DNA of 64,000 nt, from assembly GCA_020746105.1 (NCBI GenBank), contig CM036621.1, positions 25,439,501 to 25,503,500 on the forward strand. Direction: 5' to 3'. Shown here in pieces: positions 1-11,414 of the stretch. Numbering within the stretch: the first letter of the stretch is position 1; each line of letters opens with the position of its first letter. The notes under the pieces were generated by a model. It searched no databases. It had not been told where the DNA came from and was given only the letters and a program-made list of their open reading frames with translations. The translations under genes were made by a program, and so were the position numbers. This stretch comes from Trogon surrucura. Its lineage: Eukaryota > Chordata > Aves > Trogoniformes > Trogonidae.

Positions 1-3000
1 AGATACTACCTTCCATGCTACGCTTTTTTAGTCAACTCTCATGCAAAAAGCTATCTTAATTTCAAGGCATGTGGTTATCATTCCTAAATTTTTGGCCCCC
101 AGAGGATCCACAAAGATGCATATGCCAAGAATACATCAATGCCATCTGGAGTACAATGCACAGCAGACACAAAAATAGACTGCCCCATGTGCTTTTAGGA
201 AATGCACAGGATCTCGAAGCATTTTGGAAATGCTATTAAAGGATGACAATGCCAAATATAGAAAAGGGGAGAACACTACACATAAATTTCAAAATTCAAG
301 TAATATGCAGTAATTGGAATCGGAGGCAAACCACTTCTGTGCCTCCTTTAAATCTTGTAACCTTTACACTATGCTTTCACAAACAACCTGGTCATGTTCC
401 CACAGGCCACAATAGCAGAGCTCACCGAGTCTAGTGGGAATAGTATTTCATTCTATCCATATGCACGCAGACATATATATAACATATCTGTGAGCATTTG
501 AATCATTCCTCTCAAGTTGGAAAGATTTGAACAAAGTGTTACTAATCACATCTTGCACAGCTCAAACTGAAAGAACATCCTTCTTATTTTTTTACCATAT
601 AAGGCATACTATTTTTCTTTCTTTTTGTATTTAATCTTGAACAGTATTATAATCTTGCTATTACCCAATTCTAAATCTATCATTAGTGTACTTTGTACTT
701 AGCACAGCAAATGTTTGGGAGTAGAATTCATTTACCCTGCGAGTCTGGAACATCTCTAAAGGAAAACAATAAGCAATAAGTAGTGAGAGAGAAGCTGTTT
801 AGTTTACATAACCTATATTTTGGTTTTAGTAATTTGTCAGTACTCCTTTAGTCCTCTCGACTCCCCTGCAGAGACAGATTTTTATCAATTTTCTCCCCTT
901 TTCTGTCAGTGCACTGCTAAATCTGTTGCATACATCAAAACCTGAAACCATTAATTAAATGAGAAAAAACGGAAATAAATCTAAAATAAACTCATTCCAG
1001 AAGTTAAAAAATATGAATTTAAATTTCAGCAGCAGAAGGATGATGTTGTTCTGTGCCGAGAAGCACTATTCAGCATCACAGACACACACAAAGATGTTTG
1101 TCTTATTTTCCTGTGCAGATGTTTCTGCTTTTCAATTGAATGTTTTTTCATTTTACAACTTGATTACACAAGATAGGTTATTGTTTTCAGTAAGAGTACA
1201 GTTCTCTACCATCTATATTATCTATTACCCAACTAGTTCTGTGCAACTGAGTGGAAGCTTGAAGACCAATTAAGCTAATGAAGATGATGTAACTATGAAA
1301 ATAGCACTGTTTCCAGTGTTTCTGTACTTTTTCCTATCCCTGTAAAGGACACACTTGGCAGTCTCCTGATCTGAGGTATTTAAACTTAAAACTCCTGAAC
1401 TCTGTTACAGAAAGACTGGAGATGTGTGCAGTCTGCTCTGAAGTATTTACTTGAAACTAATCAAAATTTGTTCTGTTCTTAAGAGTGTTAGGATGACTTG
1501 TTAAAACCTATTGTACCTTCAATGTTTCTAAACATGCATAAAGTATGCTTTAACATGCATAAACTACGGTTTTAAACATTTAAAGTTTTTTTGTAATTTC
1601 AATAGAAGCATACCATTGCAGCATATCACTCTATGACCCTCCCTGAATTTGCCATAAAAACGGACTGCTACACTCATGGAAGCACTGTTACAATTAAATG
1701 ACAACTTGTTCTCAAAGTCCATTCAAGTGTGAAACTATTGATCTCAAATATGCAGGAGAAGAAAGCAAGATTTGTCAGCATCTGATTTCGACTTTACCTT
1801 TGGCTATGCAGGAATTTGGTGCTTGCTACACTGTCTTGCAAGAGGGCAAGGGAAGAATAGATCTTTGGCACAGACAATGTATTGGGTAGAAGCAGGTATC
1901 AAATCATCGCTCTCTAAAGCACAGGTTAGACAGGGATGACTGATTCGCTGTGTTTTTGTAGGATACTATCTGCTTGCAGCTGTGCCCAAAAGCACAATCT
2001 AGAAAAAAAGTGAAACATGAGAAAACATGCCGAGGAGAAACCTGCTCTAGAGAAAAACAAGTTTGTTATACCCAGTGACCAGTCTTTCCTTGAAAATTAC
2101 TTTTTAACTTATTTTACAGCAAGGCAACGTAGAATGTTCTACACGTTATCCTTCCTTTCTTCCAGGTTACTACTTCGGAAACTACAGTGTAAAGCCCATC
2201 GTTCTACAAGAATGGGTCTACAAGTTTTACAAGCTTGTAAAATTTTTATTGGTTCTGTTTCAAAAAGAGCAAAAATATTACTCATGGGAAAAAAAAATAA
2301 CCCACTATGTCTGAATATAAAAACTACACAATTTGACCAAAAACTACTTTTTTGCTTCAGCTGTGTAGCACTGGCTATGGATTATGACAAAACCAAAACA
2401 ATCTAACGTTCACTCTGGCAAGCACTTAGTGCTCACTAATCTCACTAAATGATTTAGAAGGAAACTTTACAAGCCAAACCTGAGCTCCTGAAGAAATGTC
2501 TATGGTTGCACCATTTATCTATTTTTTTTTATCTCCCAAAGTCTTAAGATATTAAAGCATTTTCAGGAACCTTGGCCCTAGCAATAACAAAAACAGTCAC
2601 TAGGTATGTAAACATTAATTTTGCTGCTTTATACCACTTTAGGCAATGGACTGTGTCATATTCCATCAGGCGAGCCAAGACACATCTGGTAGTGAATGAA
2701 TAGCAGGTCTTTACATATAATCAGGGTATTATCTTATAAGCATCATATTTTACAAAGGAACTACTATCCCACCAAACTGATGATGGTGCCATTTTTAACG
2801 AAAGACTGAACACATGAAGGGGAAGGATAAACAATATTCATAGTTACACCATGGAAACAAAGAGCTAAGGAGAAAAGGAATTCATTAATCTTTCATTTTT
2901 CTATTTTTTTTAATCTTACAGTTACAAAATCCTTTCTAGATACTGAAGTCCATATTCAAAGAGAACGTAAAATACGTCTTATTAAATTCTTTGATTTTTG

Positions 3001-4138
3001 GAGAATAAATTAATTGGACACTTTGCTGATGATGCTACTAAAATCAAGACAACCCTTAAAATAAGAGGTTACACCTCAGCAAGCTACGCTTGCAGAGGTG
3101 ACACTGAGGGTTGGAAATTTGGGGCTTGTTTTTTAAAGTGCCCATTACAACTCAATACAAAGCAGTTTCACTTCCTGAAGCATGACCAGTTAAAAACTTG
3201 TATAATTTTCCCTGGCAGTCATCAGGAACAAATTTCACTAAAATTAGGAATATGCTATTCTGAGAGGCTGTGACCATGGGGCAGGACAAATGATAAGAAC
3301 AAAGGCGAAGGAAGGACAAAGGCCAGATCTAAAGCCTGACTCATGCTGCAGGACTTTGGTTTAAAAAAAGACTTGCAATTCTGCCTGTCTCTGCTCCTGT
3401 GAGTCACAAGGCACAGGCCATAACTGCCAAAGAAACAATGGGCATACTACGAAAAGGAGTCAAATATTTCACTTCTAATGAACTTGTATGATATAATGCA
3501 TCCTAGCCATTGAACCTTCTTTAACCTTCGAATTGCACAAAGAAAATATTTAAAGGATAGAAGCAGATACATAGATATATTAATTATGAACTGGTTATGA
3601 AAATGATACATCACAATATTCTATATGTGATTACGATCCACATGCCAGAAAAAAAATTAATTCCATTTTCTGACCAAATGAGTGTTAAATTTCACAAAAA
3701 TATTTACGCCTGTCCAAGAGAAGCAATGCCTCTTTACTAATTGCACAGAATGACTCCTTGCACATGATTAATTTTTTTACCGTAACAACAACAAATGGAA
3801 TATTTCATACCAGCTGTCAAATTAGGAAATTAGGCATGAAATTTCATAGAAATCAAAGATTATGGTGTTTAAACTGCTTTTGAAAATATAACTGTCACGT
3901 AGGTCGATACACCACTTATCAGCATCCCGAATGTCAACCCATGCCAGTACTAAAAAATTAATCTTCACCTATTCAGCATGGTATCGTGTTTAAATACAAA
4001 GTCCAAGAACTACAAGTACCAATTCAGCACTAAGGCTGAATAAAAAATAAGTCCAGTAAAGGAAGTAGTATTTAAAACTCATCTCCTCATGTCAGTCAAG
4101 AAATTTATCTGTGACCTGCCTACCAAGAAGCAAATTCT
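1..4138 (-). other. KCNMA1: KCNMA1 intron, distal part, no gene seen
   Basis: AT-rich non-coding sequence downstream (in gene direction) of the exon at 22267-22378. The open frames here are short, lack splice-flanked similarity to BK channel exons and look like chance. I saw no CR1 tail or long tandem repeat before the solo CR1 at 4139. Assignment to the KCNMA1 intron is inferred from the next exon being absent between here and 22266. Confidence 0.7.
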
Positions 4139-4318
4139 CTGGAACAGGCTGCCCAGAGAGGTTGTGGAGTCTCCTTCTCTGGAGACATTCAAGACCTGCC
4201 TGGACACGTTCCTATGTAGCATAATCTAGGCATTCCTGCTCTGGCAGGGGGATTGGACTTGATGATCTTTCGAGGTCCCTTCCAATCCCTAACATTCTAT
4301 GATTCTATGATTCTATGA
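4139..4318 (+). mobile_element. CR1 LINE, solo 3' end (5'-truncated)
   Basis: About 180 bp matching the last part of CR1 ORF2 and its short 3' UTR. It reads through 'ggaacaggctgcccagag', the ORF2 stop region and 'gggattggacttgatgat', and ends in three copies of an ATTCTATG-type tail. The sequence is nearly identical to the 3' end of the nested CR1 at 9264-11405, so it belongs to the same young subfamily. Severe 5' truncation is the usual product of incomplete target-primed reverse transcription. No clear target-site duplication was seen. The 5' boundary is good to a few bases. Confidence 0.95.
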
Positions 4319-6293
4319 AGTATTTGAACTGATGGGCCAACATTACCAAATCGCTAAAAACATACAGGGAAAATTTCTATGCAGTAGCAGAGTCGATTAG
4401 AACCAGTGCCTAGAAAAGCAGGTGTCTGACGTTTCCCTAGAAGATGCTATTCCTCCAAATCTATGTATCATTTGCTATTTTCCACTGAATGCAACACATT
4501 TCTTCTATCATCTACCCGGCGTGCAATTGTGCATCTCTTTATTTTAGTTGAATTTCCAAGGCAGAGTATGCATGAGAGAATACAAATTAACTTATCTTTG
4601 TTTTCATTTTTTAGATGTTTCTGCTTTTACTGTGCTGATATGTACACTGTGTCCACAATAGGAAGGAAAGTGACAAAGTACAGAAGAATCCAAACTCTGT
4701 GTTAATATGGAATTTAATAGAAAAGCTGAGATCACACTATTTTCTTTACAAATAACCCTATCTCATTTGAATTTATACTTGCAATATTCTAGAGACTCAG
4801 ATATTCATTGATTGCCACATCACGATATATATTGCCTGCCAACTAACCACTATAAAACCAACTTTTTCTTAAGAGTTTGCATTGTCCTAGCATCTATCTA
4901 GCCATTACTAAACACTTTGTTAACTGTGCTTTCATAAATATTTCATTTTAAAACAAGTAAATTATATAAAAATTATATATAAATTGTATATCTACAATAG
5001 AAATTTTCATAGTAACTATTATATTTATTTCATTACATGCAAATTAATCACCTAAGTCCATAACTATAAAGTGAACTTGTAAATAATATTGTATCTACTA
5101 CCTACAGCAGCCTTCATAGAACAGATCATTGGTAAGAATCTGTAAAGGTTTAGACTTCATTAATAGCTATGGAAGTTGGATGTTGAATATGAAAGGGTTG
5201 CAAAGGCTGAATTTTGAAAAAAAGAATAAACACGAAGGTTGTGAAAGGCATTCAAATCATATTAGCATTTTTTACTTATCCCATATCTTCTGTCATAAGG
5301 CTGAAGCGTTATTATACCCTTAAACTTCACTGGCTCATCTGACTTACCTCACAGAAAAGCATCCCAGATCAGAATTAAGTAAAAGTGAGCAAGTTGATGA
5401 AATGTGAAAATAATATTCACTCTGACATCAGCACACAGTGTCAATGCCACGCTTGGCCACTAACATTACAGCTAGCTCATAGTAATAAAAGACCTTTCTG
5501 CTAGGCTATGGAGATGTGCATCCACACCCCCCAAGTCTAGCATCAACTGAAATTATTGTACCTCTTCAAGCACATGACAATTTGAATAACTAAGGGGCTG
5601 CAGTGTGGAAGAATGAGTTTGGCTTTAACTGCTGGATGCATAGTGGTTGGAAAGGAACCAGCATGTCACTATAGTCCAACATGAGCACACCTGTACACAG
5701 AAACTCCTACAGTTTTGAAGGGAAGTGTTCCTCACAGTGAGGGGTTGATCAAAGGAAAACATAACCAGTAATTAGGAAGACAATAAAGCTAATAGGCAAT
5801 TGAGTGGTAGAGTAATTAGGTGATAATGAAGAAATAACCATTGGAGAATTTGGAATAGCGTGGAAATGTCATAATGCAGTAGACTAAACCATTTTGCTCT
5901 CAGTTCTCTTTGCTTACAAGGGACTACAACATTTTCCTTTTGATTGTGCAGATTATTGTCTCGAGATAGCCTGGCCTGAATGCAAAACCTCTTGAAATTG
6001 AACTTGATATTTAAGATACTACATGGCCAATTCTTTCCAGCTAAACGTCCACAGTGATGCTACAATATTATTTTTAATAAAACCAGCAATCGTTGCAGGA
6101 CAATGCTGAACAAAACACTGTGTACTTAGACTTGCCGCTATATAGCACACTGTCATCTGCCTTACTTTATAAATGCTGATTTAAAAAAAAGCAAAATAAT
6201 TTCCCTGTATAAATCACCTATAACTAAAGCAAGAAAGTTTTATATACTAGAAGTTTTACTTCTGTAGAAAAACACATTTTTCTAAGATTAAAT
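4319..6293 (-). other. KCNMA1: KCNMA1 intron between CR1 copies, no gene seen
   Basis: AT-rich intronic sequence between the solo CR1 and the large nested CR1 locus. I saw no coding region, RNA gene or clear repeat. Confidence 0.65.
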
Positions 6294-8434
6294 CATAGAA
6301 TCATAGAATGTTAGGGATTGGAAGGGACCTCGAAAGATCATCAAGTCCAATCCCCCTGCCAGAGCAGGAATGCCTAGACTATGCCCCACAGGAACGTGTC
6401 CAGGCAGGTCTTGAATGTCTCCAGAGAAGGAGACTCCACAGCCTCTCTGGGCAGCCTGTTCCAGGGCTCCGTCACCCTCACTGAGAAGAAGTTTCTTCTC
6501 GAGTTTAAGCGGAACCTCTTATGTTCCAGTTTCAGCCCATTACCCCTTGTCCTATCAGCGGTTGTCACCGAGAAGAGCCTGGCTCCATCCTCATGACACT
6601 CACCCTTGATATATTTGTAAACATTAATGAGGTCACACCTCAGCCTCCTCTTCTCCAAACTAAAGAGCCCCAGCTCCCTCAGTCTTTCCTCATAAGGGAG
6701 ATGCTCCACTCCCTTAATCATCCTAGTTGCCCTGTGCTGGACTCTCTCCAGCAGTTCCCTGTCTTTCTTGAACTGAGGGGCCCAGAACTGGACACAGTAT
6801 TCCAGATGGGGTCTCACCAGGGCAGAGTAGAGGGGAAGGAGAACCTCTCTCGACCTACTAACCACCCCCCTTCTAATACACCCCAGGATGCCATTGGCCT
6901 TCCTGGCCACAAGGGCACACTGCTGGCTCATGGTCATCCTGCTGTCCACCAAGACTCCCAGGTCCCTTTCCCCGACACTGCTCTCTAATAAGTCATTCCC
7001 CAACTTATACTGGAACCTGGGGTTGTTCCTACCCAGATGCAAGACTCTACATTTACCCTTGTTATATTTCATTAAATTTTTCCCCGCCCAACACTCCAGC
7101 CTGTCCAGGTCTTGCTGGATGGCAGCACAGCCTTCTGGTGTGTCAGCCACTCCTCCCAGCTTGGTATCATCAGCAAACTTGCTGATAGTACTCTCTAGTC
7201 CCTCATCCAAGTCATCGATGAATATATTGAATAATACTGGTCCCAGTACCGACCCTTGAGGCACTCCACTGGATAAAGGCCTCCAACCAGACTCTGCCCC
7301 ATTGACCACAACTCTTTGGCTTCTTTCCCTCAGCCAGTTCACAGTCCACCTCACTACCCGAGAGTCTAGACCACACTTCCCCAGTTTAGCAGCAAGGATG
7401 CTGTGGGAGACTGTGTCAAATGCTTTACTGAAGTCAAGGTAGACCACATCCACCGCTCTGCCATCACCTATCCACCTTGTTATATCCTCGTAAAAGGCTA
7501 TGAGGTTAGTCAAGCACGACTTCCCCTTGGTGAAGCCATGTTGACTGTCTCTAATGACCCTCTTATCCCTGATATGCCTTGAGATGGCACCAAGGATAAG
7601 TCGTTCCATCACTTTCCCAGGGATGGAGGTGAGGCTGACCGGTCTATAGTTACCTGGGTCCTCCTTCTTGCCCTTTTTGAAGACTGGAGTGACATTTGCT
7701 TCCCTCCAGTCCTCAGGCACCTCTCCCGTCTCCCAAGACTTGGCAAAGATGATGGAGAGTGGTCTAGCAATGACATCAGCCAGCTCCCTCAGCACCCGTG
7801 GATGCATCCCGTCTGGACCCATGGATTTATGGATATCCAGATTGCTTAATTGGTCCCTAACCCAGTCCTCATCGACTAAAGCAAACTCCTCCACTGCCCT
7901 GACTTCCTCTGGGGCCTCAGGGGAACGGGGCTCCTCAGGACAGCCTCTGGCAGAGTAGACAGAGACAAAGAAGGCATTCAGTAACTCTGCCTTCTCTGTA
8001 TCTTCTGTCACCAAGGCACCCACCTCATTCATCAGTGGGCCTACGTTGCCTCTGGTGTTAGTTTTATCTGCCACATATTTGAAAAAGCTCTTCCTGTTGT
8101 CCTTGTCCCCTCTCGCCAGGTTCAATTCTAGGGAGGCCTTTGCTTTCCTAGTTGCCTCCCTACATCCTTGGACAACAGCCTTATATTCTTCCCAAGTGGC
8201 CAGCTCTGCCTTCCAAAATCTGTAAATTCTCCTCTTGCCCTTGAGCTTACCCAGCAGATCCCTGTTTAGCCACGCAGGTCTCCTGGCTCCCTTCCTTGAC
8301 TTCCTACGTGTCGGGATGCTCTGATCTTGAGCACGGTAGAAGCAGTCCCTGAACGCTAACCAACTATCTTGGGCCCCTTTACCTTCAAACAGCCTTGCCC
8401 ATGGGATTTTCTCGAGTAATTGTTGGAAAAATCC
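6294..8434. repeat. Left arm of a 2.1-kb inverted repeat
   Basis: The 3' half of the minus-strand CR1. Its reverse complement matches 9264-11405 with few differences. The arms are separated by 829 bp (8435-9263) that encode the ORF2 endonuclease region. Confidence 0.95.
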
Positions 8435-9259
8435 AAAGTTTGCCTTGACAAAGTCCAGGGTTGAAATTCTGCTTGCTATTTTGTTTCTGCTACATGAGAT
8501 CCTGAAGTCCACCATTTCATGGTCACTGCAGCCAAGGCAGCCCTCAACCTTTACTGCTTCAACCAGATCCTCCTTGTTAGCGAGGAAGAGGTCCAGCAGT
8601 GCTCCTCTCCTAGTCGGCTCCTCCACCATTTGCAACAGAAAATTATCATCAATGCACTGGGGGAACCTCCTGGACTGTGGCTGGCTGGCTGAATTGTCCT
8701 TCCAGCAAATATCAGGGAAGTTAAAATCCCCCAGGACAACCAGGGCCTGTGATTGTGAGACCGCTCTCAGCTGCCTGTAGAAGGCCTCATCAACTTCCTC
8801 ACCCTGATCTGGTGGCCTGTAATAGACACCCACAACAGTATCTCTCCTGCCAGCCTGCCCCTTAATTCTAACCCATACACTCTCAACTTGCTCCTCCTCC
8901 ATGCCTGGATGGTATTCAAGACATTGTAGTTGCTCTTTCACGTAAAGAGCGACTCCACCACCTCGCCTGGCTGGCCTGTCTTTCCTGAAAAGGACATAGC
9001 CACCCATGACCACATTCCAGTCATGTGAGCTGTCCCACCATGTCTCTGTAATTGCCACCAGATCATAATCTCCTGCCCGAACCCAGGTTTCTAGCTCCTC
9101 CTGCTTATTCCCCATGCTGCGTGCATTGGTGTATAAGCATTTCAGGGAGTAAGCTGAGCACACTGATCTCAACCTAGGGGGATGGAAGGCCACCCGGTCC
9201 TCATAATTTCTAGAGCACTGCCCCGCTGCAATCCCAGCTATAACCCCATCCCCCTTCAT
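6374..9259 (-). CDS. CR1 ORF2: endonuclease-reverse transcriptase, intact
   Basis: A 961-codon open frame encoding the CR1 replication protein, which nicks target DNA and reverse-transcribes CR1 RNA at the nick. The N-terminal AP-endonuclease domain (about residues 35-255) shows Asn45 in LYTNAR, Glu72 in TETWW, Tyr146-147 in VYYRPP, Asp178/Asn180 in GDFN and Ser-Asp-His 245-247. The reverse-transcriptase domain (about 450-760) shows [18 protein letters not shown] (about 536), [10 protein letters not shown] (about 606-615), [11 protein letters not shown] and the catalytic FADD at 695-698. A conserved C-terminal region follows. The start is the ATG at 9259; the frame is open further upstream only because of the nested insertion. 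This ATG lies two bases after the ORF1 stop in the uninterrupted element. No catalytic residue is visibly lost, but the nested CR1 now separates the ORF from its promoter. Not a host gene. Confidence 0.95.
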   Translation of the reverse strand: MKGDGVIAGIAAGQCSRNYEDRVAFHPPRLRSVCSAYSLKCLYTNARSMGNKQEELETWVRAGDYDLVAITETWWDSSHDWNVVMGGYVLFRKDRPARRGGGVALYVKEQLQCLEYHPGMEEEQVESVWVRIKGQAGRRDTVVGVYYRPPDQGEEVDEAFYRQLRAVSQSQALVVLGDFNFPDICWKDNSASQPQSRRFPQCIDDNFLLQMVEEPTRRGALLDLFLANKEDLVEAVKVEGCLGCSDHEMVDFRISCSRNKIASRISTLDFVKANFGFFQQLLEKIPWARLFEGKGAQDSWLAFRDCFYRAQDQSIPTRRKSRKGARRPAWLNRDLLGKLKGKRRIYRFWKAELATWEEYKAVVQGCREATRKAKASLELNLARGDKDNRKSFFKYVADKTNTRGNVGPLMNEVGALVTEDTEKAELLNAFFVSVYSARGCPEEPRSPEAPEEVRAVEEFALVDEDWVRDQLSNLDIHKSMGPDGMHPRVLRELADVIARPLSIIFAKSWETGEVPEDWREANVTPVFKKGKKEDPGNYRPVSLTSIPGKVMERLILGAISRHIRDKRVIRDSQHGFTKGKSCLTNLIAFYEDITRWIGDGRAVDVVYLDFSKAFDTVSHSILAAKLGKCGLDSRVVRWTVNWLRERSQRVVVNGAESGWRPLSSGVPQGSVLGPVLFNIFIDDLDEGLESTISKFADDTKLGGVADTPEGCAAIQQDLDRLECWAGKNLMKYNKGKCRVLHLGRNNPRFQYKLGNDLLESSVGERDLGVLVDSRMTMSQQCALVARKANGILGCIRRGVVSRSREVLLPLYSALVRPHLEYCVQFWAPQFKKDRELLERVQHRATRMIKGVEHLPYEERLRELGLFSLEKRRLRCDLINVYKYIKGECHEDGARLFSVTTADRTRGNGLKLEHKRFRLNSRRNFFSVRVTEPWNRLPREAVESPSLETFKTCLDTFLWGIV

Positions 9260-9263
9260 ATCT
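9255..9263. repeat. Target-site duplication, left copy
   Basis: TTCATATCT directly before the first base of the nested CR1. On the minus strand it carries the ATG of the host CR1 ORF2. Confidence 0.75.
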
Positions 9264-11324
9264 GGATTTTTCAAGCAATTACTCGAGAAAATCCCATGGG
9301 CAAGGCTGTTTGAAGGTAAAGGGGCCCAAGATAGTTGGTTAGCGTTCAGGGACTGCTTCTACCGTGCTCAAGATCAGAGCATCCTGACACGTAGGAAGTC
9401 AAGGAAGGGAGCCAGGAGACCTGCGTGGCTAAACAGGGATCTGCTGGGTAAGCTCAAGAGCAAGAGGAGAATTTACAGATCTTGGAAGGCGGGGCTGGCC
9501 ACTTGGGAAGAATATAAGGCTGTTGTCCGAGGGTGTAGGGAGGCAACTAGGAAAGCAAAGGCCTCCCTTGAATTGAACATGGTGAGAGGGGTCAAGGACA
9601 ACAGGAAGAGCTTTTTCAAATACGTGGCAGATAAAACTAACACCAGAGGCAATGTAGGCCCACTGATGAATGAGGTGGGTGCCTTGGTGACACATGATAC
9701 AGAGAAGGCAGAGTTACTGAATGCCTTCTTTGTCTCTGTCTACTCTGCCAGAGGCTGTCCTGAGGAGCCCCGTTCCCCTGAGGCCCCACAGGAAGTCAGG
9801 GCAGTGGAGGAGTTTGCTTTAGTCGATGAGGACTGGGTTAGGGACCAATTAAGCAATCTCGACATCCATAAATCCATGGGTCCAGACGGGATGCATCCAC
9901 GGGTGCTGAGGGAGCTGGCTGATGTCATTGCTAGACCACTCTCCATCATCTTTACCAAGTCTTGGGAGACGGGAGAGGTGCCTGAGGACTGGAGGGAAGC
10001 AAATGTCACTCCAGTCTTCAAAAAGGGCAAGAAAGAGGACCCGGGTAACTATAGACCGGTCAGCCTCACCTCCATCCCTGGGAAAGTGATGGAACGACTT
10101 ATCCTTGGTGCCATCTCAAGGCATATCAGGGATAAGAGGGTCATTAGAGACAGTCAACATGGCTTCACCAAAGGGAAGTCGTGCTTGACTAACCTCATAG
10201 CCTTTTACGAGGATATAACAAGGTGGATAGATGATGGCAGAGCGGTGGATGTGGTCTACCTTGACTTCAGTAAAGCATTTGACACAGTCTCCCACAGCAT
10301 CCTTGCTGCTAAACTGAGGAAGTGTGGTCTAGACTCTCGGGTAGTGAGGTGGACTGTGAACTGGCTAAGGGGAAGAAGACAAAGAGTTGTGGTCAATGGG
10401 GCAGAGTCTGGTTGGAGACCTGTATCCAGTGGAGTGCCTCAAGGGTCGGTACTGGGACCAGTATTATTCAATATATTCATCGATGACTTGGATGAGGGAC
10501 TAGAGAGTACTATCAGCAAGTTTGCTGATGACACCAAGCTGGGAAGAGTGGCTGACACGCCAGAAGGCTCTGCTGCCATCCAGCGAGACCTGGACAGGCT
10601 GGAGTGTTGGGTGGGGAAAAATTTAATGAAAGACAACAAGGGTAAATGTAAGGTCTTGCATCTGGGTAGGAACAACCCCAGGTTCCAGTATAAGTTGGGG
10701 AATGACTTATTAGAGAGTAGTGTAGGGGAAAGGGACCTGGGAGTCTTGGTGGACAGCAGGATGACCATGAGCCAGCACTGTGCCCTTGTGGCCAGGAAGG
10801 CCAATGGCATCCTGGGGTGTATTAGAAGGGGGGTGGTTAGTAGGTCGAGAGAGGTTCTCCTTCCCCTCTACTCTGCCCTGGTGAGACCCCATCTGGAATA
10901 CTGTGTCCAGTTCTGGGCCCCTCAGTTCAAGAAAGACAGGGAACTGCTGGAGAGAGTCCAGCACAGGGCAACTAGGATGATTAAGGGAGTGGAGCATCTC
11001 CCTTATGAGAAAAGACTGAGGGAGCTGGGGCTCTTTAGTTTGGAGAAGAGGAGGCTGAGGTGTGACCTCATTAATGTTTACAAATATATCAAGGGTGAGT
11101 GTCATGAGGATGGAGCCAGGCTCTTCTCGGTGACAACCGCTGATAGGACAAGGGGTAATGGGCTGAAACTGGAACATAAGAGGTTCCGCTTAAACTCGAG
11201 AAGAAACTTCTTCTCAGTGAGGGTGACGGAGCCCTGGAACAGGCTGCCCAGAGAGGTTGTGGAGTCTCCTTCTCTGGAGACATTCAAGACCTGCCTGGAC
11301 ACGTTCCTATGTAGCATTATCTAG
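9264..11324 (+). pseudogene. CR1 ORF2 fragment (reverse transcriptase), 5'-truncated but uninterrupted
   Basis: The reading frame is open from the first base of the truncated element (9264) to a stop ending at 11324, 686 codons with no nonsense codon or frameshift. It lacks the endonuclease domain and its own start; an internal ATG lies at 9579. The reverse-transcriptase core is complete: [27 protein letters not shown] and SKFADDTK. Against the 961-codon copy I count roughly 20 amino-acid differences over about 570 residues, scattered and mostly single substitutions. That fits a recent insertion from a closely related source. It is classed as a pseudogene because truncation removes the domain needed for target cutting. 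Confidence 0.93.
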
Positions 11325-11405
11325 GCGTTCCTGCTCTGGCAGGGGGATTGGACTTGATGATCTTTCGAGGTCCCTTCCAGTCCCTAACATTCTATGATTC
11401 TATGA
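9264..11405 (+). mobile_element. Young CR1 LINE, 5'-truncated, nested in antisense in another CR1
   Basis: A 2142-bp CR1 beginning inside ORF2 (just after the endonuclease domain) and running to the 3' tail. It matches the minus-strand copy at 6294-8434 almost base for base, in opposite orientation. It lies between ORF1 and ORF2 of the host CR1. The 9-mer TTCATATCT occurs at 9255-9263 and again at 11406-11414, consistent with a target-site duplication. The left copy borders the first CR1 base directly; the right copy overlaps the end of the tail by a base or two, so the true duplication may be 7-9 bp. Confidence 0.96.
9264..11405. repeat. Right arm of a 2.1-kb inverted repeat
   Basis: Partner of the arm at 6294-8434. 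Both arms end in the same two-unit ATTCTATG-type tail, so the palindrome runs to the outer tips. Confidence 0.95.
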
Positions 11406-11414
11406 TTCATATCT
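11406..11414. repeat. Target-site duplication, right copy
   Basis: The same TTCATATCT after the nested CR1 tail. On the minus strand it supplies the last two bases of the ORF1 stop codon. Part of the 9-mer (initial TT) may belong to the CR1 tail. Confidence 0.7.

Noticed and set aside
2998..3273. HFADDATK-like segment resembling the CR1 catalytic block
   Set aside because: Only about a dozen bases match CR1; flanking bases do not continue the similarity, so chance is more likely than an ancient fragment.
6415..8780. Open frames of 60-155 codons on the strand opposite the CR1 ORF2 at 6374-9259
   Set aside because: They are antisense shadows of a long GC-rich coding region; the same shadows recur in the nested copy at 9740-11317 and in the copy at 52-54 kb.
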